DNA of 13,965 nucleotides from an uncultured Clostridia bacterium (GCA_934645275.1 CAKUDW010000025.1:1-13965); one strand, 5' to 3'. Numbered from the stretch's first letter, positions 6,885 through 13,857 are shown. The notes: generated by a model not told the origin, from the letters alone. Program-made: numbers and translations.

Positions 6885-8132
6885 TTATTCGTACAGCGGA
6901 TATTTGCGGCAGAGCGTGTCTACACGATCGACGATCTCGGCGCGGCGGCCATCAAAATCATGGATGGCCAGCGCCAGCAGCTCGCCCACCTCGGCGGCGT
7001 CCGCGGCGCGCAGGCCGCGCGCAGTGACGGCGGGCGTTCCCACGCGCAAACCGGATGTTTCCGAAGCGGGACGCGGGTCGCCGGGAATCTTGTTCTTGTT
7101 GGCAGTGATGCGCACCTGATCCAGCCGTTCCTCCAGCACGCGGCCGCTAACGCCCGTCTCGCGCAAGTCGATCAGCATCAGATGGTTGTCCGTACCGCCG
7201 GTCACCAGCGCGATATCGCGCTGAAGAAGCGCTGCGGCCATGGCGCGCGCGTTTTCGGCCACGGCGTGCTGATACGCGCGGAATTCCGGCTTCAGGGCCT
7301 CGCCCAGCGCTACGGCTTTCGCCGCGATCACATGCATCAGCGGGCCGCCCTGACCGCCGGGGAAAATGGCAGAATTAATCTTGCGGGCGATGGCCTCGTC
7401 GTTGGTAAAGATCAGGCCGCCGCGCGGGCCGCGCAGCGTCTTATGGGTGGTAGTGGTGGTGATATCGGCAAGGCCGATGGGCGAAGGATGCTCGCCCGCG
7501 GCGACCAGGCCAGCGATATGCGCCATATCCACCATCAGATACGCGCCGCATTCATCGGCGATTTCGCGGAAGCGCCTGAAATCGATTGCGCGCGGATAGG
7601 CCGATGCGCCCGCGATGATCATGCGCGGCCGATGCTTCATGGCCAGCGCGCGCACCTGCTCATAGTCGATCAGACCGGTTTCCGGATCGCAGCCGTAGGC
7701 GACAATGTTGTAAAACTTGCCGGAGAAATTCGCTGAAGCACCGTGCGTCAGGTGGCCGCCGCAGCTCAAATCCATACCCAGCACCGTGTCGCCCGGTTTA
7801 CACAGCGCCATATAGGCGGCGAAGTTCGCCTGCGAACCGCTGTGGGGCTGCACATTGGCGAATTTTGCGCCGAACAGCGCCTTCGCGCGTTCAATGCAGA
7901 TTTCTTCCACCTGATCCACAAACTCGCAGCCGCCATAGTAGCGGTGTCCCGGATAGCCCTCGGCATATTTATTGGTGAGCACCGAGCCCATGGCCGCCAT
8001 CACGGCGGGCGAAACGATATTCTCAGAAGCGATCAGCTCCAGATTCCGGCGCTGACGGCCGAGCTCCGCTTCAATCAGATCGGCGATGGCCGGATCGGCC
8101 GCGCGCACGCATGCAATATTCTCCTGAATCAT
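6885..8132 (-). CDS. glyA: Serine hydroxymethyltransferase
   Basis: A 415-residue PLP enzyme that interconverts serine and glycine while loading one-carbon units onto tetrahydrofolate. The N-terminal [18 protein letters not shown], the PHSGSQAN substrate motif, [18 protein letters not shown] and the PLP-lysine motif [15 protein letters not shown] (Lys about 231) are diagnostic. The C-terminal [13 protein letters not shown] is also present, and the length is standard. The ATG at 8132 is chosen because AAGGAGG lies 12 bases upstream and the protein then starts at the normal family position. The frame stays open upstream to 8270, but that stretch is riboswitch leader and is not expected to be translated. 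Control by a glycine riboswitch plus terminator ties expression to the reaction's own product or substrate, glycine. Confidence 0.97.
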   Translation of the reverse strand: MIQENIACVRAADPAIADLIEAELGRQRRNLELIASENIVSPAVMAAMGSVLTNKYAEGYPGHRYYGGCEFVDQVEEICIERAKALFGAKFANVQPHSGSQANFAAYMALCKPGDTVLGMDLSCGGHLTHGASANFSGKFYNIVAYGCDPETGLIDYEQVRALAMKHRPRMIIAGASAYPRAIDFRRFREIADECGAYLMVDMAHIAGLVAAGEHPSPIGLADITTTTTHKTLRGPRGGLIFTNDEAIARKINSAIFPGGQGGPLMHVIAAKAVALGEALKPEFRAYQHAVAENARAMAAALLQRDIALVTGGTDNHLMLIDLRETGVSGRVLEERLDQVRITANKNKIPGDPRPASETSGLRVGTPAVTARGLRAADAAEVGELLALAIHDFDGRRAEIVDRVDTLCRKYPLYE

Positions 8133-8208
8133 AATTTTTTGTTTCCTCCTTAAATATCGCGCTAAAGTTTCCCGGTTCCGCCGCCGCGATGCGCCCGGAA
8201 AGCGGCAT

Positions 8209-8235
8209 AAAAAATGCGGCCGCTCAGGCGGCCAC
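8209..8235 (-). terminator. Riboswitch-controlled intrinsic terminator upstream of glyA
   Basis: On the minus strand, GTGGCCGC (8235-8228) pairs with GCGGCCGC (8223-8216) across a CTGA loop and is followed by A and six T (8214-8209). It lies about 55 nt after the second glycine aptamer and 76 nt before the glyA ATG, the usual place for an expression platform. Confidence 0.85.
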
Positions 8236-8250
8236 AGAAACGCAACGCAT
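8224..8250 (-). CDS. Candidate eight-residue leader peptide in the glyA leader
   Basis: ATG CGT TGC GTT TCT GTG GCC GCC TGA encodes [14 protein letters not shown] (8263-8258) precedes the ATG by 7 bases, an ideal ribosome binding site and stronger than the average one in this window. The last codons form the 5' arm of the terminator and the stop codon lies in its loop, so a ribosome finishing this frame would cover the hairpin. The sequence features are direct; translation and any regulatory role are inference. It could be a chance frame, since it is short and has no glycine or serine codon run. Confidence 0.25.
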   Translation of the reverse strand: MRCVSVAA

Positions 8251-8288
8251 TTACCCTCTCCTTCACACATGCGAAGAAGGGCGATGCC

Positions 8289-8456
8289 GCTCTGTCCTTT
8301 TGCCTGAGAGATTGGCGCATTCCTGCGCTTGCCCCTTCGGCCCCCGGAAAATCCGGGTGTCTCCAGAGTGCCGTCCGCTCACAGTCCTCATCCCGCTGGG
8401 GAAGCCTGAGAGTGTATCTCCTTCGGCGGGGCTCGCGCCCGCTCTCCTGCAAGCAT
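8289..8456 (-). promoter_or_regulatory. Tandem glycine riboswitch (two gcvT-type aptamers)
   Basis: Two consecutive aptamers are readable on the minus strand. Aptamer 1 (about 8453-8377) has GGAGAG, GCCGAAGGAGATACA, CTCTCAGGC and the closing GGACTG. Aptamer 2 (about 8372-8289) has CTGGAGA, GCCGAAGGGGCAAG, a GCGCA/TGCGC stem, CTCTCAGGCAAAAGGACAG and a CTCTG/CAGAG P1 helix. These are the conserved cores of the glycine riboswitch family, which binds glycine through paired aptamers. It sits in the 5' leader of glyA, upstream of an intrinsic terminator, so it acts at transcription elongation. The sign of the response is not certain from sequence; see the finding on competing pairings. Confidence 0.95.
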
Positions 8457-8488
8457 CAAACGGCGGCTTATTTATTTTTCCGAATCGG

Positions 8489-8517
8489 ATTATAGCACAT
8501 CCTGTCCGCACCGTCAA
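8489..8517 (-). promoter_or_regulatory. Promoter for the glyA riboswitch leader
   Basis: On the minus strand, TTGACG (8517-8512), a 17-base spacer and a perfect TATAAT (8494-8489) with an extended -10 (TGC directly upstream). Predicted start near 8482, about 30 nt before the first aptamer. It lies 31 bases after the end of the Lrp-type gene. Confidence 0.85.
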
Positions 8518-8548
8518 TCCCAAATATGGCCCGGACTTGATGGAAAAA

Positions 8549-9007
8549 TTACAGTCTCAGGCCTTTCACGTCCTTGATGCGGCTGAGAATCACGTTTGTG
8601 CGCATGGAAAGCAAACCCGGTAAGACGTCGAGCACCTGCGTCGTCAGCCGTTCCAGTTCATCCTGGTCGGCGGCGACGGCATGCACGTGCAGTCTGCATT
8701 CGCCGGTCACGCGATAAATCTGCGTCACCGTGGGACAGGCTTCCAATCGGCGGATCACCTCGGCCAGCGCGTCCGGCCGCGTTTCGATTTCATAGTAGCA
8801 GGAAACCGCGCCGCCCGTGCGCTGCGGATTCACGATGACGGTGTAGCCCTCGATCACGCCGCGCTGCTCCAGCACATCCATGCGATTCTTGATCGCCACG
8901 CGCGAAAGACCCAGTCGCTCGCCCAGCTCCGAATAGCTGTAACGCGCGTTTTGCGTGAGCAAATCCAGAATTTTCCGATCCAGCTCGTCCAACCCGCTCA
9001 AATACAT
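8549..9007 (-). CDS. Lrp/AsnC-family transcriptional regulator
   Basis: A 152-residue regulator of the leucine-responsive type. An N-terminal winged helix-turn-helix (about residues 5-60: LDELDRKILDLLTQNARYSY, then ELGERLGLSRVAIKNRM) is followed by an alpha-beta RAM effector domain (about 65-145, with YEIETRPD, YRVTGECRLHVHAVA and VLSRI). Such proteins bind DNA as dimers to octamers and sense small amino acids or related metabolites. AGGAGG lies 6 bases before the ATG at 9007. The gene has its own promoter and is divergent from a MATE exporter, the usual arrangement for a local regulator that controls itself and its neighbour. glyA is next downstream on the same strand. No terminator is obvious after the stop, so some read-through into the glyA leader is possible. 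Confidence 0.93.
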   Translation of the reverse strand: MYLSGLDELDRKILDLLTQNARYSYSELGERLGLSRVAIKNRMDVLEQRGVIEGYTVIVNPQRTGGAVSCYYEIETRPDALAEVIRRLEACPTVTQIYRVTGECRLHVHAVAADQDELERLTTQVLDVLPGLLSMRTNVILSRIKDVKGLRL

Positions 9008-9038
9008 GCGCGCCCTCCTCGAATTTCAGTCCGATGCT

Positions 9039-9067
9039 ATTATAACATAATTGCAGCCATATTTCAA
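9039..9067 (-). promoter_or_regulatory. Promoter for the Lrp-type regulator
   Basis: On the minus strand, TTGAAA (9067-9062), a 17-base spacer and a perfect TATAAT (9044-9039) preceded by an extended -10 TG. Predicted start near 9032, with a leader of about 25 nt. Confidence 0.8.
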
Positions 9068-9069
9068 TA

Positions 9070-9092
9070 CGAAACTTATAACTTGCGTTTTG
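9070..9092. promoter_or_regulatory. Imperfect inverted repeat between divergent promoters, candidate Lrp operator
   Basis: CGAAAC (9070-9075) and GTTTTG (9087-9092) are complementary at five of six positions, around an AT-rich centre near 9081. The site fills the 15-bp gap between the two -35 boxes and covers the plus-strand one. Lrp-family operators are often AT-rich imperfect inverted repeats of this size. Assignment is inference. Confidence 0.35.
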
Positions 9093-9111
9093 TAATATGC
9101 AGTGCTATAAT
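9083..9111 (+). promoter_or_regulatory. Promoter for the MATE transporter
   Basis: TTGCGT (9083-9088), a 17-base spacer and a perfect TATAAT (9106-9111) with an extended -10 TGC. Predicted start near 9118, which places the in-frame ATG at 9117 before the transcript begins and supports the ATG at 9147. Confidence 0.8.
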
Positions 9112-9146
9112 CGAGCATGAAATATGTTCATTTGGGGGATGGAATC

Positions 9147-10475
9147 ATGTATCGCGATCTGACGCGCGGGCCGATTTCGCGCTCGCTGATCCTGTTTGCG
9201 CTGCCGATGATGGCGGGCAACCTGCTCCAGCAGTTCTACAATATAGCCGACACGCTGATCGTCAGGCGCGTGCTGGGTGCGAATGCGCTGGCCGCCGTGG
9301 GATCGGCCTACACGCTGATGACCTTCCTCACCTCCATCTTCCTGGGCCTGTCCATGGGCTCGGGCGCGCTGTTTTCCATCTATCGCGGGCGCGGCGACGA
9401 GGTGACGCTGCGCAGGGGCGTGGCCCATGCGTTCGCACTGATTCTACTGATCACACTGGCGCTGAACGCCGCGGTATACGCTTTTCTGGAGCCATTACTG
9501 GCATTTCTGCGCGTGCCGGCCGAGGTGATTGACGGCATGCGCAGCTATTTGCTAATCATATTCGCGGGACTGGTCGCCACATCGCTATACAACTATCTGT
9601 CTTGCCTGCTGCGCGCGTTGGGCAATTCAACCGCGCCGCTGATATTCCTCGCAGCGTCTGCCCTGTTGAACGTGGGGCTGGATCTGTTGTTTGTGGCGGT
9701 GCTGAACATGGGCATTGCAGGCGCGGCCTGGGCCACGGTAATCGCGCAGTACGTTTCCGGCCTCGGCCTGCTGATTTTTGTACTTTCGAAATGCAATGAT
9801 ATAATTCCAAAACGAAATGAACTGCGCTATGACAGGGCCATACTGCGGCAGATCGTGTCGATGTCGTCGCTGACATGCGCGCAGCAATCGGTGATGAATT
9901 TTGGTATACTGATGGTTCAGGGGCTGGTAAACAGCTTCGGCCCGACGGTGATGGCCGCGTTTGCGGCGGCAGTAAAGATCGACAGCTTCGCCTATCTGCC
10001 CGTGCAGGACTTCGGCAACGCCTATTCCACCTTCATTGCGCAAAATTACGGCGCAGGCAACTCGGCGCGCATCCGCGAGGGCACGAAGCGGGCCTTTGCG
10101 TTGAGTGGCAGCTTCAGCCTGGTCATTTCGGCGCTGGTATTCGCGCTGGCGGCGCCGCTGATGCGCGTCTTCGTGGGCGCGGGCGAAGCGGCGGTCGTGG
10201 CCGCGGGCGTAAAGTACCTGCGCATCGAGGGCGCGTTCTACTGCGGCATCGGCTTCCTGTTTCTGCTGTACGGCTATTTCCGCGCCGTGTGCCGTCCAGC
10301 GATGTCCGTAGTGCTGACGGTGATCTCGCTGGGCACGCGCGTGGCGCTGGCCTATGCGCTCGCGCCGCTGATGGGCGAAGTCGGCATCTGGCTGGCCATT
10401 CCCATCGGCTGGGCGCTGGCGGATGTCACGGGAATCGTCAGAATCCTAAAAGTTGGCGACGTATCCCGGCAATAG
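9147..10475 (+). CDS. MATE-family multidrug/metabolite efflux transporter
   Basis: A 442-residue integral membrane protein of the multidrug and toxin extrusion family, which exports cationic drugs or metabolites using a sodium or proton gradient. The N-terminus MYRDLTRGPISRSLILFALP followed by MMAGNLLQQFYNIAD is the family signature. ALAAVGSAYTLMTFL, the LRALGNSTAPL loop, FGPTVMAAFAAAVKID and the second-half repeat PVQDFGNAYSTFIAQNYGAG are typical. About twelve hydrophobic segments in two bundles of six are seen. Length is normal. GGGGG (9134-9138) precedes the ATG. Its promoter is back-to-back with that of the Lrp-type regulator, which suggests the regulator controls it; the cargo is unknown but may relate to the regulator's ligand. 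Confidence 0.93.
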   Translation: MYRDLTRGPISRSLILFALPMMAGNLLQQFYNIADTLIVRRVLGANALAAVGSAYTLMTFLTSIFLGLSMGSGALFSIYRGRGDEVTLRRGVAHAFALILLITLALNAAVYAFLEPLLAFLRVPAEVIDGMRSYLLIIFAGLVATSLYNYLSCLLRALGNSTAPLIFLAASALLNVGLDLLFVAVLNMGIAGAAWATVIAQYVSGLGLLIFVLSKCNDIIPKRNELRYDRAILRQIVSMSSLTCAQQSVMNFGILMVQGLVNSFGPTVMAAFAAAVKIDSFAYLPVQDFGNAYSTFIAQNYGAGNSARIREGTKRAFALSGSFSLVISALVFALAAPLMRVFVGAGEAAVVAAGVKYLRIEGAFYCGIGFLFLLYGYFRAVCRPAMSVVLTVISLGTRVALAYALAPLMGEVGIWLAIPIGWALADVTGIVRILKVGDVSRQ

Positions 10476-10508
10476 CGGCCGCCGCCAAGTCGCTTTCAGC
10501 TTCCTGCG

Positions 10509-10534
10509 CCGCGAATCGATAATGCGGTTCGCGG
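10509..10534. other. Hairpin between convergent transporter genes
   Basis: CCGCGAATC (10509-10517) pairs fully with GGTTCGCGG (10526-10534), allowing one T-G pair, around an 8-base loop. It lies 33 bases after the MATE stop and 50 bases beyond the MFS stop. Neither side has a T-tract, so it is not a standard intrinsic terminator. It may protect 3' ends or assist termination. Nothing else is evident in the 108-base gap. Confidence 0.35.
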
Positions 10535-10583
10535 ACGCGCGATCCTCCGGACAGCCTCTCCATAATTGCACCGGCATTATCCA

Positions 10584-11762
10584 TCATTCCTGCGCCCGAT
10601 TACCATGCACCGTGCTCAGCGTCATCAGCACAACTCCGGCCACTGCGAACAGCTGAATCACGCCCAATGCGCCGCGCACGCCCATTCCATCAATCAACTG
10701 ACCGCCGATGAACGTAGCCGCCAGGCCGCCAAACGTCCATGCGCTGCCTTGCAGCGCCTGTCCACCCAAGAAATCCTCTGCGGGCAGCACGCGGCCAATG
10801 AAGTCCACCGCTACGGGAACGTAGATGGCGTAGGAAAAGAATTGCAGCGTTTCAGAAACGTACACCAGCACCGGATTCGCGGTCAGCAGTGTGAGCACAT
10901 CCTTTACGAGCCATACCCACGCCGCCGCGCGCAGCAGCTTAAAGCCGTCTATGCGGCGGCTCAGGCGCGAATACAGCATCATGGCGGGCAACTCCGTAAA
11001 GGCGGCAATGCTGCTGGCGATGCCCAGATTGGCGCTGCCGCCACCCATGGCCTGCATGATTTGCAGCATGAAATTATCGATAAAAATGTGCGCCATACTC
11101 AGGCAGGCCACGCTGATCAGAAACAGCGTGAACCTGGGATGCTTGCAAAGTATATCGCGGTAGGAAGACCCGGCTCTCGGCCCGCTGCTGTGCTCATAAC
11201 TCGGCGCGCGAAAAGCGAGCAGGCACAGCGCCAGCATCAGTTGGCTTATCAGATAGCATACAGGCAGGATACTCGACTGGACGCGGCGCAGGACCTGGCC
11301 CATGATTAACAGCGTCAGTGCGATGCATGCCGATCCCACGCCCCGCGCAAGGCCGAAGTTCACGTGCGTACCACTGAGCTCAAAGCCCCAGTGCAGCGAA
11401 TTGATCGACGGCTGCATAGCGCTCTGCAGCGTAAACGCCGCCACAATGATCGTCGCCAGCACCGCGCCCTTCAGCGGTGCAAACAGCACCAGCGCGCTGA
11501 AGGCGGCCATTAACAGATACACGCCCGCTACGGCCACGTTCAAGCGCAGTCCGCGACGATTCACCAGCCGGGCAAACAGCGGCTGCACCAACACCGAAAG
11601 CAAATAGGAAGCGCCCAGAACCAGTCCAATGCTGCCGCTGGAAAAGCCGCGATCTTGCAAATAGACGGCAGCGTAATTATACATCAGGCCATAGGTCATC
11701 CAGTAAATCGCCTGAATCAATGCGTAAAAGGCCGTGACATTACCGCTGGCGGTTCGCTTCAT
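10584..11762 (-). CDS. Major facilitator superfamily transporter
   Basis: A 392-residue membrane protein with about twelve predicted transmembrane segments. The N-terminal half (YALIQAIYWMTYGLMYNYAA, then VYLQDRGFSSGSIGLVLGAS) and the loop 2-3 motif LVNRRGLR resemble the MFS_1-like group that includes LacY, HcaT and nucleoside:proton symporters. The AFTLQSAMQPSINSLHWGFE stretch and the FGLARGVGSACIAL helix (family G-x-x-R-x-x-G-S pattern) support this. A polar central loop (EHSSGPRAGSSYRDIL) separates the two bundles. Substrate unknown; sugar, nucleoside or aromatic acid uptake are options. The ATG at 11762 has AGGGGAG about 11 bases upstream. It is transcribed alone, convergent with the MATE gene and divergent from lplA. 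Confidence 0.85.
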   Translation of the reverse strand: MKRTASGNVTAFYALIQAIYWMTYGLMYNYAAVYLQDRGFSSGSIGLVLGASYLLSVLVQPLFARLVNRRGLRLNVAVAGVYLLMAAFSALVLFAPLKGAVLATIIVAAFTLQSAMQPSINSLHWGFELSGTHVNFGLARGVGSACIALTLLIMGQVLRRVQSSILPVCYLISQLMLALCLLAFRAPSYEHSSGPRAGSSYRDILCKHPRFTLFLISVACLSMAHIFIDNFMLQIMQAMGGGSANLGIASSIAAFTELPAMMLYSRLSRRIDGFKLLRAAAWVWLVKDVLTLLTANPVLVYVSETLQFFSYAIYVPVAVDFIGRVLPAEDFLGGQALQGSAWTFGGLAATFIGGQLIDGMGVRGALGVIQLFAVAGVVLMTLSTVHGNRAQE

Positions 11763-11805
11763 CGTAAATCGGACTCCCCTTTTTAATTCTGTACCGGCAG
11801 GCCGT

Positions 11806-11814
11806 ATTTTAGCA
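11806..11814 (-). promoter_or_regulatory. Possible extended -10 promoter for the MFS gene
   Basis: On the minus strand, TGC directly precedes TAAAAT (11811-11806). The region 17 bases upstream (GCCGTT) is a poor -35, so this would depend on the extended -10. Predicted leader about 37 nt. Confidence 0.3.
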
Positions 11815-11874
11815 TGGCCGTGTGAAGAAACGGCTCCATTTTATGAAATCATATGCTAACAAATTCAATTTTGC

Positions 11875-11904
11875 TTGCGGCCGCCCCCCGCGCCGGTATA
11901 TAAT
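11875..11904 (+). promoter_or_regulatory. Promoter for lplA-patatin
   Basis: TTGCGG (11875-11880), an 18-base spacer and a perfect TATAAT (11899-11904). Predicted start near 11911, which excludes the in-frame upstream starts from 11822 and gives a leader of about 30 nt before the ATG at 11942. Confidence 0.65.
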
Positions 11905-11941
11905 ACCCTCAGCATTAAAACGCATGCGGGAGGCAAGACAC

Positions 11942-12913
11942 ATGAGCAACTATCTGTATGTTTCCACCTCGGGCGACGGCTGGCGCAATCTGGCCGTCGA
12001 CGAATATTTTCTGGATACCCTCGGTCCCGACGACATGATGCTCTACTTCTACGTGAACAGCAACGCCGTAATCATCGGCCAGGGCCAGAACCCGTGGGCG
12101 GAATGCCGCCTTGCGGAAATGGATCGCGACGGCGTGCAGCTGGTGCGGCGCATCACCGGCGGCGGCGCGGTGTTTCACGATGAGGGTAATTTGAACTTTT
12201 CCTTCATCGCGGGCGAGGGACGCTACGATCTGGATCGCCAGTTCGGCCTGATCCTGAACGCGGTGCGCGCGCTGGGCATTCCCTGCGAATTCAGCGGCCG
12301 TAACGATCTGCTGGCCGACGGCCGCAAGTTTTCCGGAAACGCCTTCTGCAAGCGCGGCGGCATTCGCCAGCACCATGGCACGCTGCTCGTCAGCGCCGAT
12401 ATGACGCGCCTGCAAAATTATCTGAACGTGGACCCGCGCAAGCTGAAACCCAAGGGCGTCAAATCCGTGAAATCGCGCGTGTGCAACCTGAATGAGTTTG
12501 TGCCCGGGCTGCGCCGCGACGACATGCTCAGCGCGCTGAAGCGTGCCTATGCCGAGCAATACGGCGCTTACACCGAGTTGCACACCGAAGACCTGGACGA
12601 GGCCGCCATCGCCCCCTACTATGAAAAGCAGAAGAGCGACGCCTGGCGGCTTGGCACGACCCCGCGCTTCGACATCGAAATTGAAAACCGCTTCCCCTGG
12701 GGCGGCCTGCAAATGCTGCTGACGCTGCGCCATGGCGCGGTGAGCGACATTTCCGTCTATTCCGACGCCAACGACGCAGAATTGCCCGGCCGCGTGCGCG
12801 CGGCACTGATGGGCGCAAATTTTGGTTCCCAGCCCATCGCCGAGGCTCTGCGCGCGGCGGGCGGACAGGAAATGAACGACATTGCCGACTATGTGCTGAC
12901 GCTGGATCTGTAA
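11942..12913 (+). CDS. lplA: Lipoate-protein ligase A
   Basis: A 323-residue ligase that activates free lipoate with ATP and attaches it to a lysine of lipoyl domains, such as those of 2-oxoacid dehydrogenases or the glycine-cleavage H protein. The signature RRITGGGAVFHDEGNLNFSF starts at Arg69. The catalytic-lysine motif GRNDLLADGRKFSGNAF places the lysine at about 129. The HHGTLLVSADMTRLQNYLN and KSVKSRVCNL stretches follow. Residues from about 240 on form the accessory C-terminal domain (RFDIEIENRFPWGGLQM), so this is a two-domain LplA, not a bare LipM/LplB-like protein. GGGAGG (11928-11933) lies 8 bases before the ATG. No lipoyl-domain protein is encoded in the window. It is probably cotranscribed with the patatin gene 34 bp downstream. 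Confidence 0.95.
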   Translation: MSNYLYVSTSGDGWRNLAVDEYFLDTLGPDDMMLYFYVNSNAVIIGQGQNPWAECRLAEMDRDGVQLVRRITGGGAVFHDEGNLNFSFIAGEGRYDLDRQFGLILNAVRALGIPCEFSGRNDLLADGRKFSGNAFCKRGGIRQHHGTLLVSADMTRLQNYLNVDPRKLKPKGVKSVKSRVCNLNEFVPGLRRDDMLSALKRAYAEQYGAYTELHTEDLDEAAIAPYYEKQKSDAWRLGTTPRFDIEIENRFPWGGLQMLLTLRHGAVSDISVYSDANDAELPGRVRAALMGANFGSQPIAEALRAAGGQEMNDIADYVLTLDL

Positions 12914-12947
12914 GCGCGATTACCTGACGAACTGACAGGAGTGGCTT

Positions 12948-13793
12948 ATGAAAACCGGACTCATTATGGAGGGCGGCGCGATGCGCGGCCTGTTTACCGC
13001 GGGCGTAACGGACGTACTGATGCAGCGCGGCGTACGCTTCGACGGAGCCGTGGGCGTATCCGCGGGCGCCGCCTTCGGCTGCAACTATAAATCGGGTCAA
13101 ATCGGCCGCGTACTGCGCTACAACACGCGTTTCTGCCGGGACAGGCGCTATTGCGGATTGCACGCGCTGCTGACTGGCGGCAACATTTACAGCGCCGATT
13201 TCTGCTATGGCGAAGTTCCATTGGAACTGGACAAATTTGATTTTGCGGCCTACGAAAGGAATCCGATGGAATTCTATGTGGTCTGCACCGATGTGGATAC
13301 CGGCAGGGCTGTGTACCACCGGTGGGACAGCTATGCCGATCATGGCTTTGACTGGATACGCGCCTCCGCGTCCATGCCGCTGGTTTCACGCATGGTGGAA
13401 ATCGACGGCCGGCGCTATCTGGACGGCGGCATCGCCGATTCCATCCCGGTAAAGTTCTTTCAGAGCCTGGGCTACGATCGCAACGTGGTAATCCTCACCC
13501 GTCCGCGCGGTTACCGCAAGGAAAAGAGTCCTGCGCTCGGACTGATTCGGAAAAAATACCGGAGCCCTGCGCTGACCGAAGCGATGGCGCGCCGCCACAT
13601 CGTGTACAATGCGACGCTCGACTACATCGACCAGGAGGAGCGCGCGGGCCGGCTGCTGGTCATCCGCCCCGCCGCACCGTTGCCCGCCGGGCGCGTGGAA
13701 CGCGATCCACAGAAGCTGCGCGCCACCTGGGGTGCGGGAAGGCGAGCGGCCGAAGCGCGCATTGCGGAGATTCAGGATTATTTGAAGGGATAA
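12948..13793 (+). CDS. Patatin-like phospholipase family protein
   Basis: A 281-residue member of the bacterial YjjU/RssA-like patatin group, serine hydrolases that release fatty acids from lipids. The oxyanion loop is EGGAMRGLFTAGV at the N-terminus. The nucleophile elbow GVSAG places Ser38, and the partner aspartate of the Ser-Asp dyad is Asp159 in YLDGGIADSIPV. All catalytic elements are intact. ASASMPLVSRMVEIDG is also typical. There is no signal peptide or membrane segment, so the protein is probably cytoplasmic. CAGGAG precedes the ATG at good spacing. It follows lplA by 34 bp and ends two bases before a strong terminator, so the two genes are probably one transcript. Substrate unknown. 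Confidence 0.92.
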   Translation: MKTGLIMEGGAMRGLFTAGVTDVLMQRGVRFDGAVGVSAGAAFGCNYKSGQIGRVLRYNTRFCRDRRYCGLHALLTGGNIYSADFCYGEVPLELDKFDFAAYERNPMEFYVVCTDVDTGRAVYHRWDSYADHGFDWIRASASMPLVSRMVEIDGRRYLDGGIADSIPVKFFQSLGYDRNVVILTRPRGYRKEKSPALGLIRKKYRSPALTEAMARRHIVYNATLDYIDQEERAGRLLVIRPAAPLPAGRVERDPQKLRATWGAGRRAAEARIAEIQDYLKG

Positions 13794-13794
13794 A

Positions 13795-13844
13795 AAGAAT
13801 TGTCGACGAGTTCCAGGGGAACCCGTCGACAATTCTTAATTTTT
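13795..13844. terminator. Strong bidirectional intrinsic terminator
   Basis: A 14-bp perfect stem (13795-13808 with 13824-13837, containing GTCGAC), one A-C mismatch and five more pairs surround an AGG loop. On the plus strand it is followed by AATTTTT and ends the lplA-patatin unit. On the minus strand it is followed by TTTTT-like sequence from 13796 down to 13792 and serves the gene at the right edge. Confidence 0.9.
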
Positions 13845-13857
13845 AAGGAAGCCCGTC

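Noticed and set aside
8133..8270. In-frame N-terminal extension of glyA starting at 8270
   Set aside because: It runs through the riboswitch terminator, has no family similarity, and the strong AAGGAGG site belongs to the ATG at 8132.
9117..9146. Upstream ATG for the MATE gene
   Set aside because: It lies at or before the predicted transcription start (about 9118) and lacks a ribosome binding site; the ATG at 9147 gives the normal family N-terminus.
11822..11941. 40-residue N-terminal extension of lplA
   Set aside because: It starts upstream of the predicted promoter (TATAAT at 11899) and adds residues not seen in lipoate ligases.
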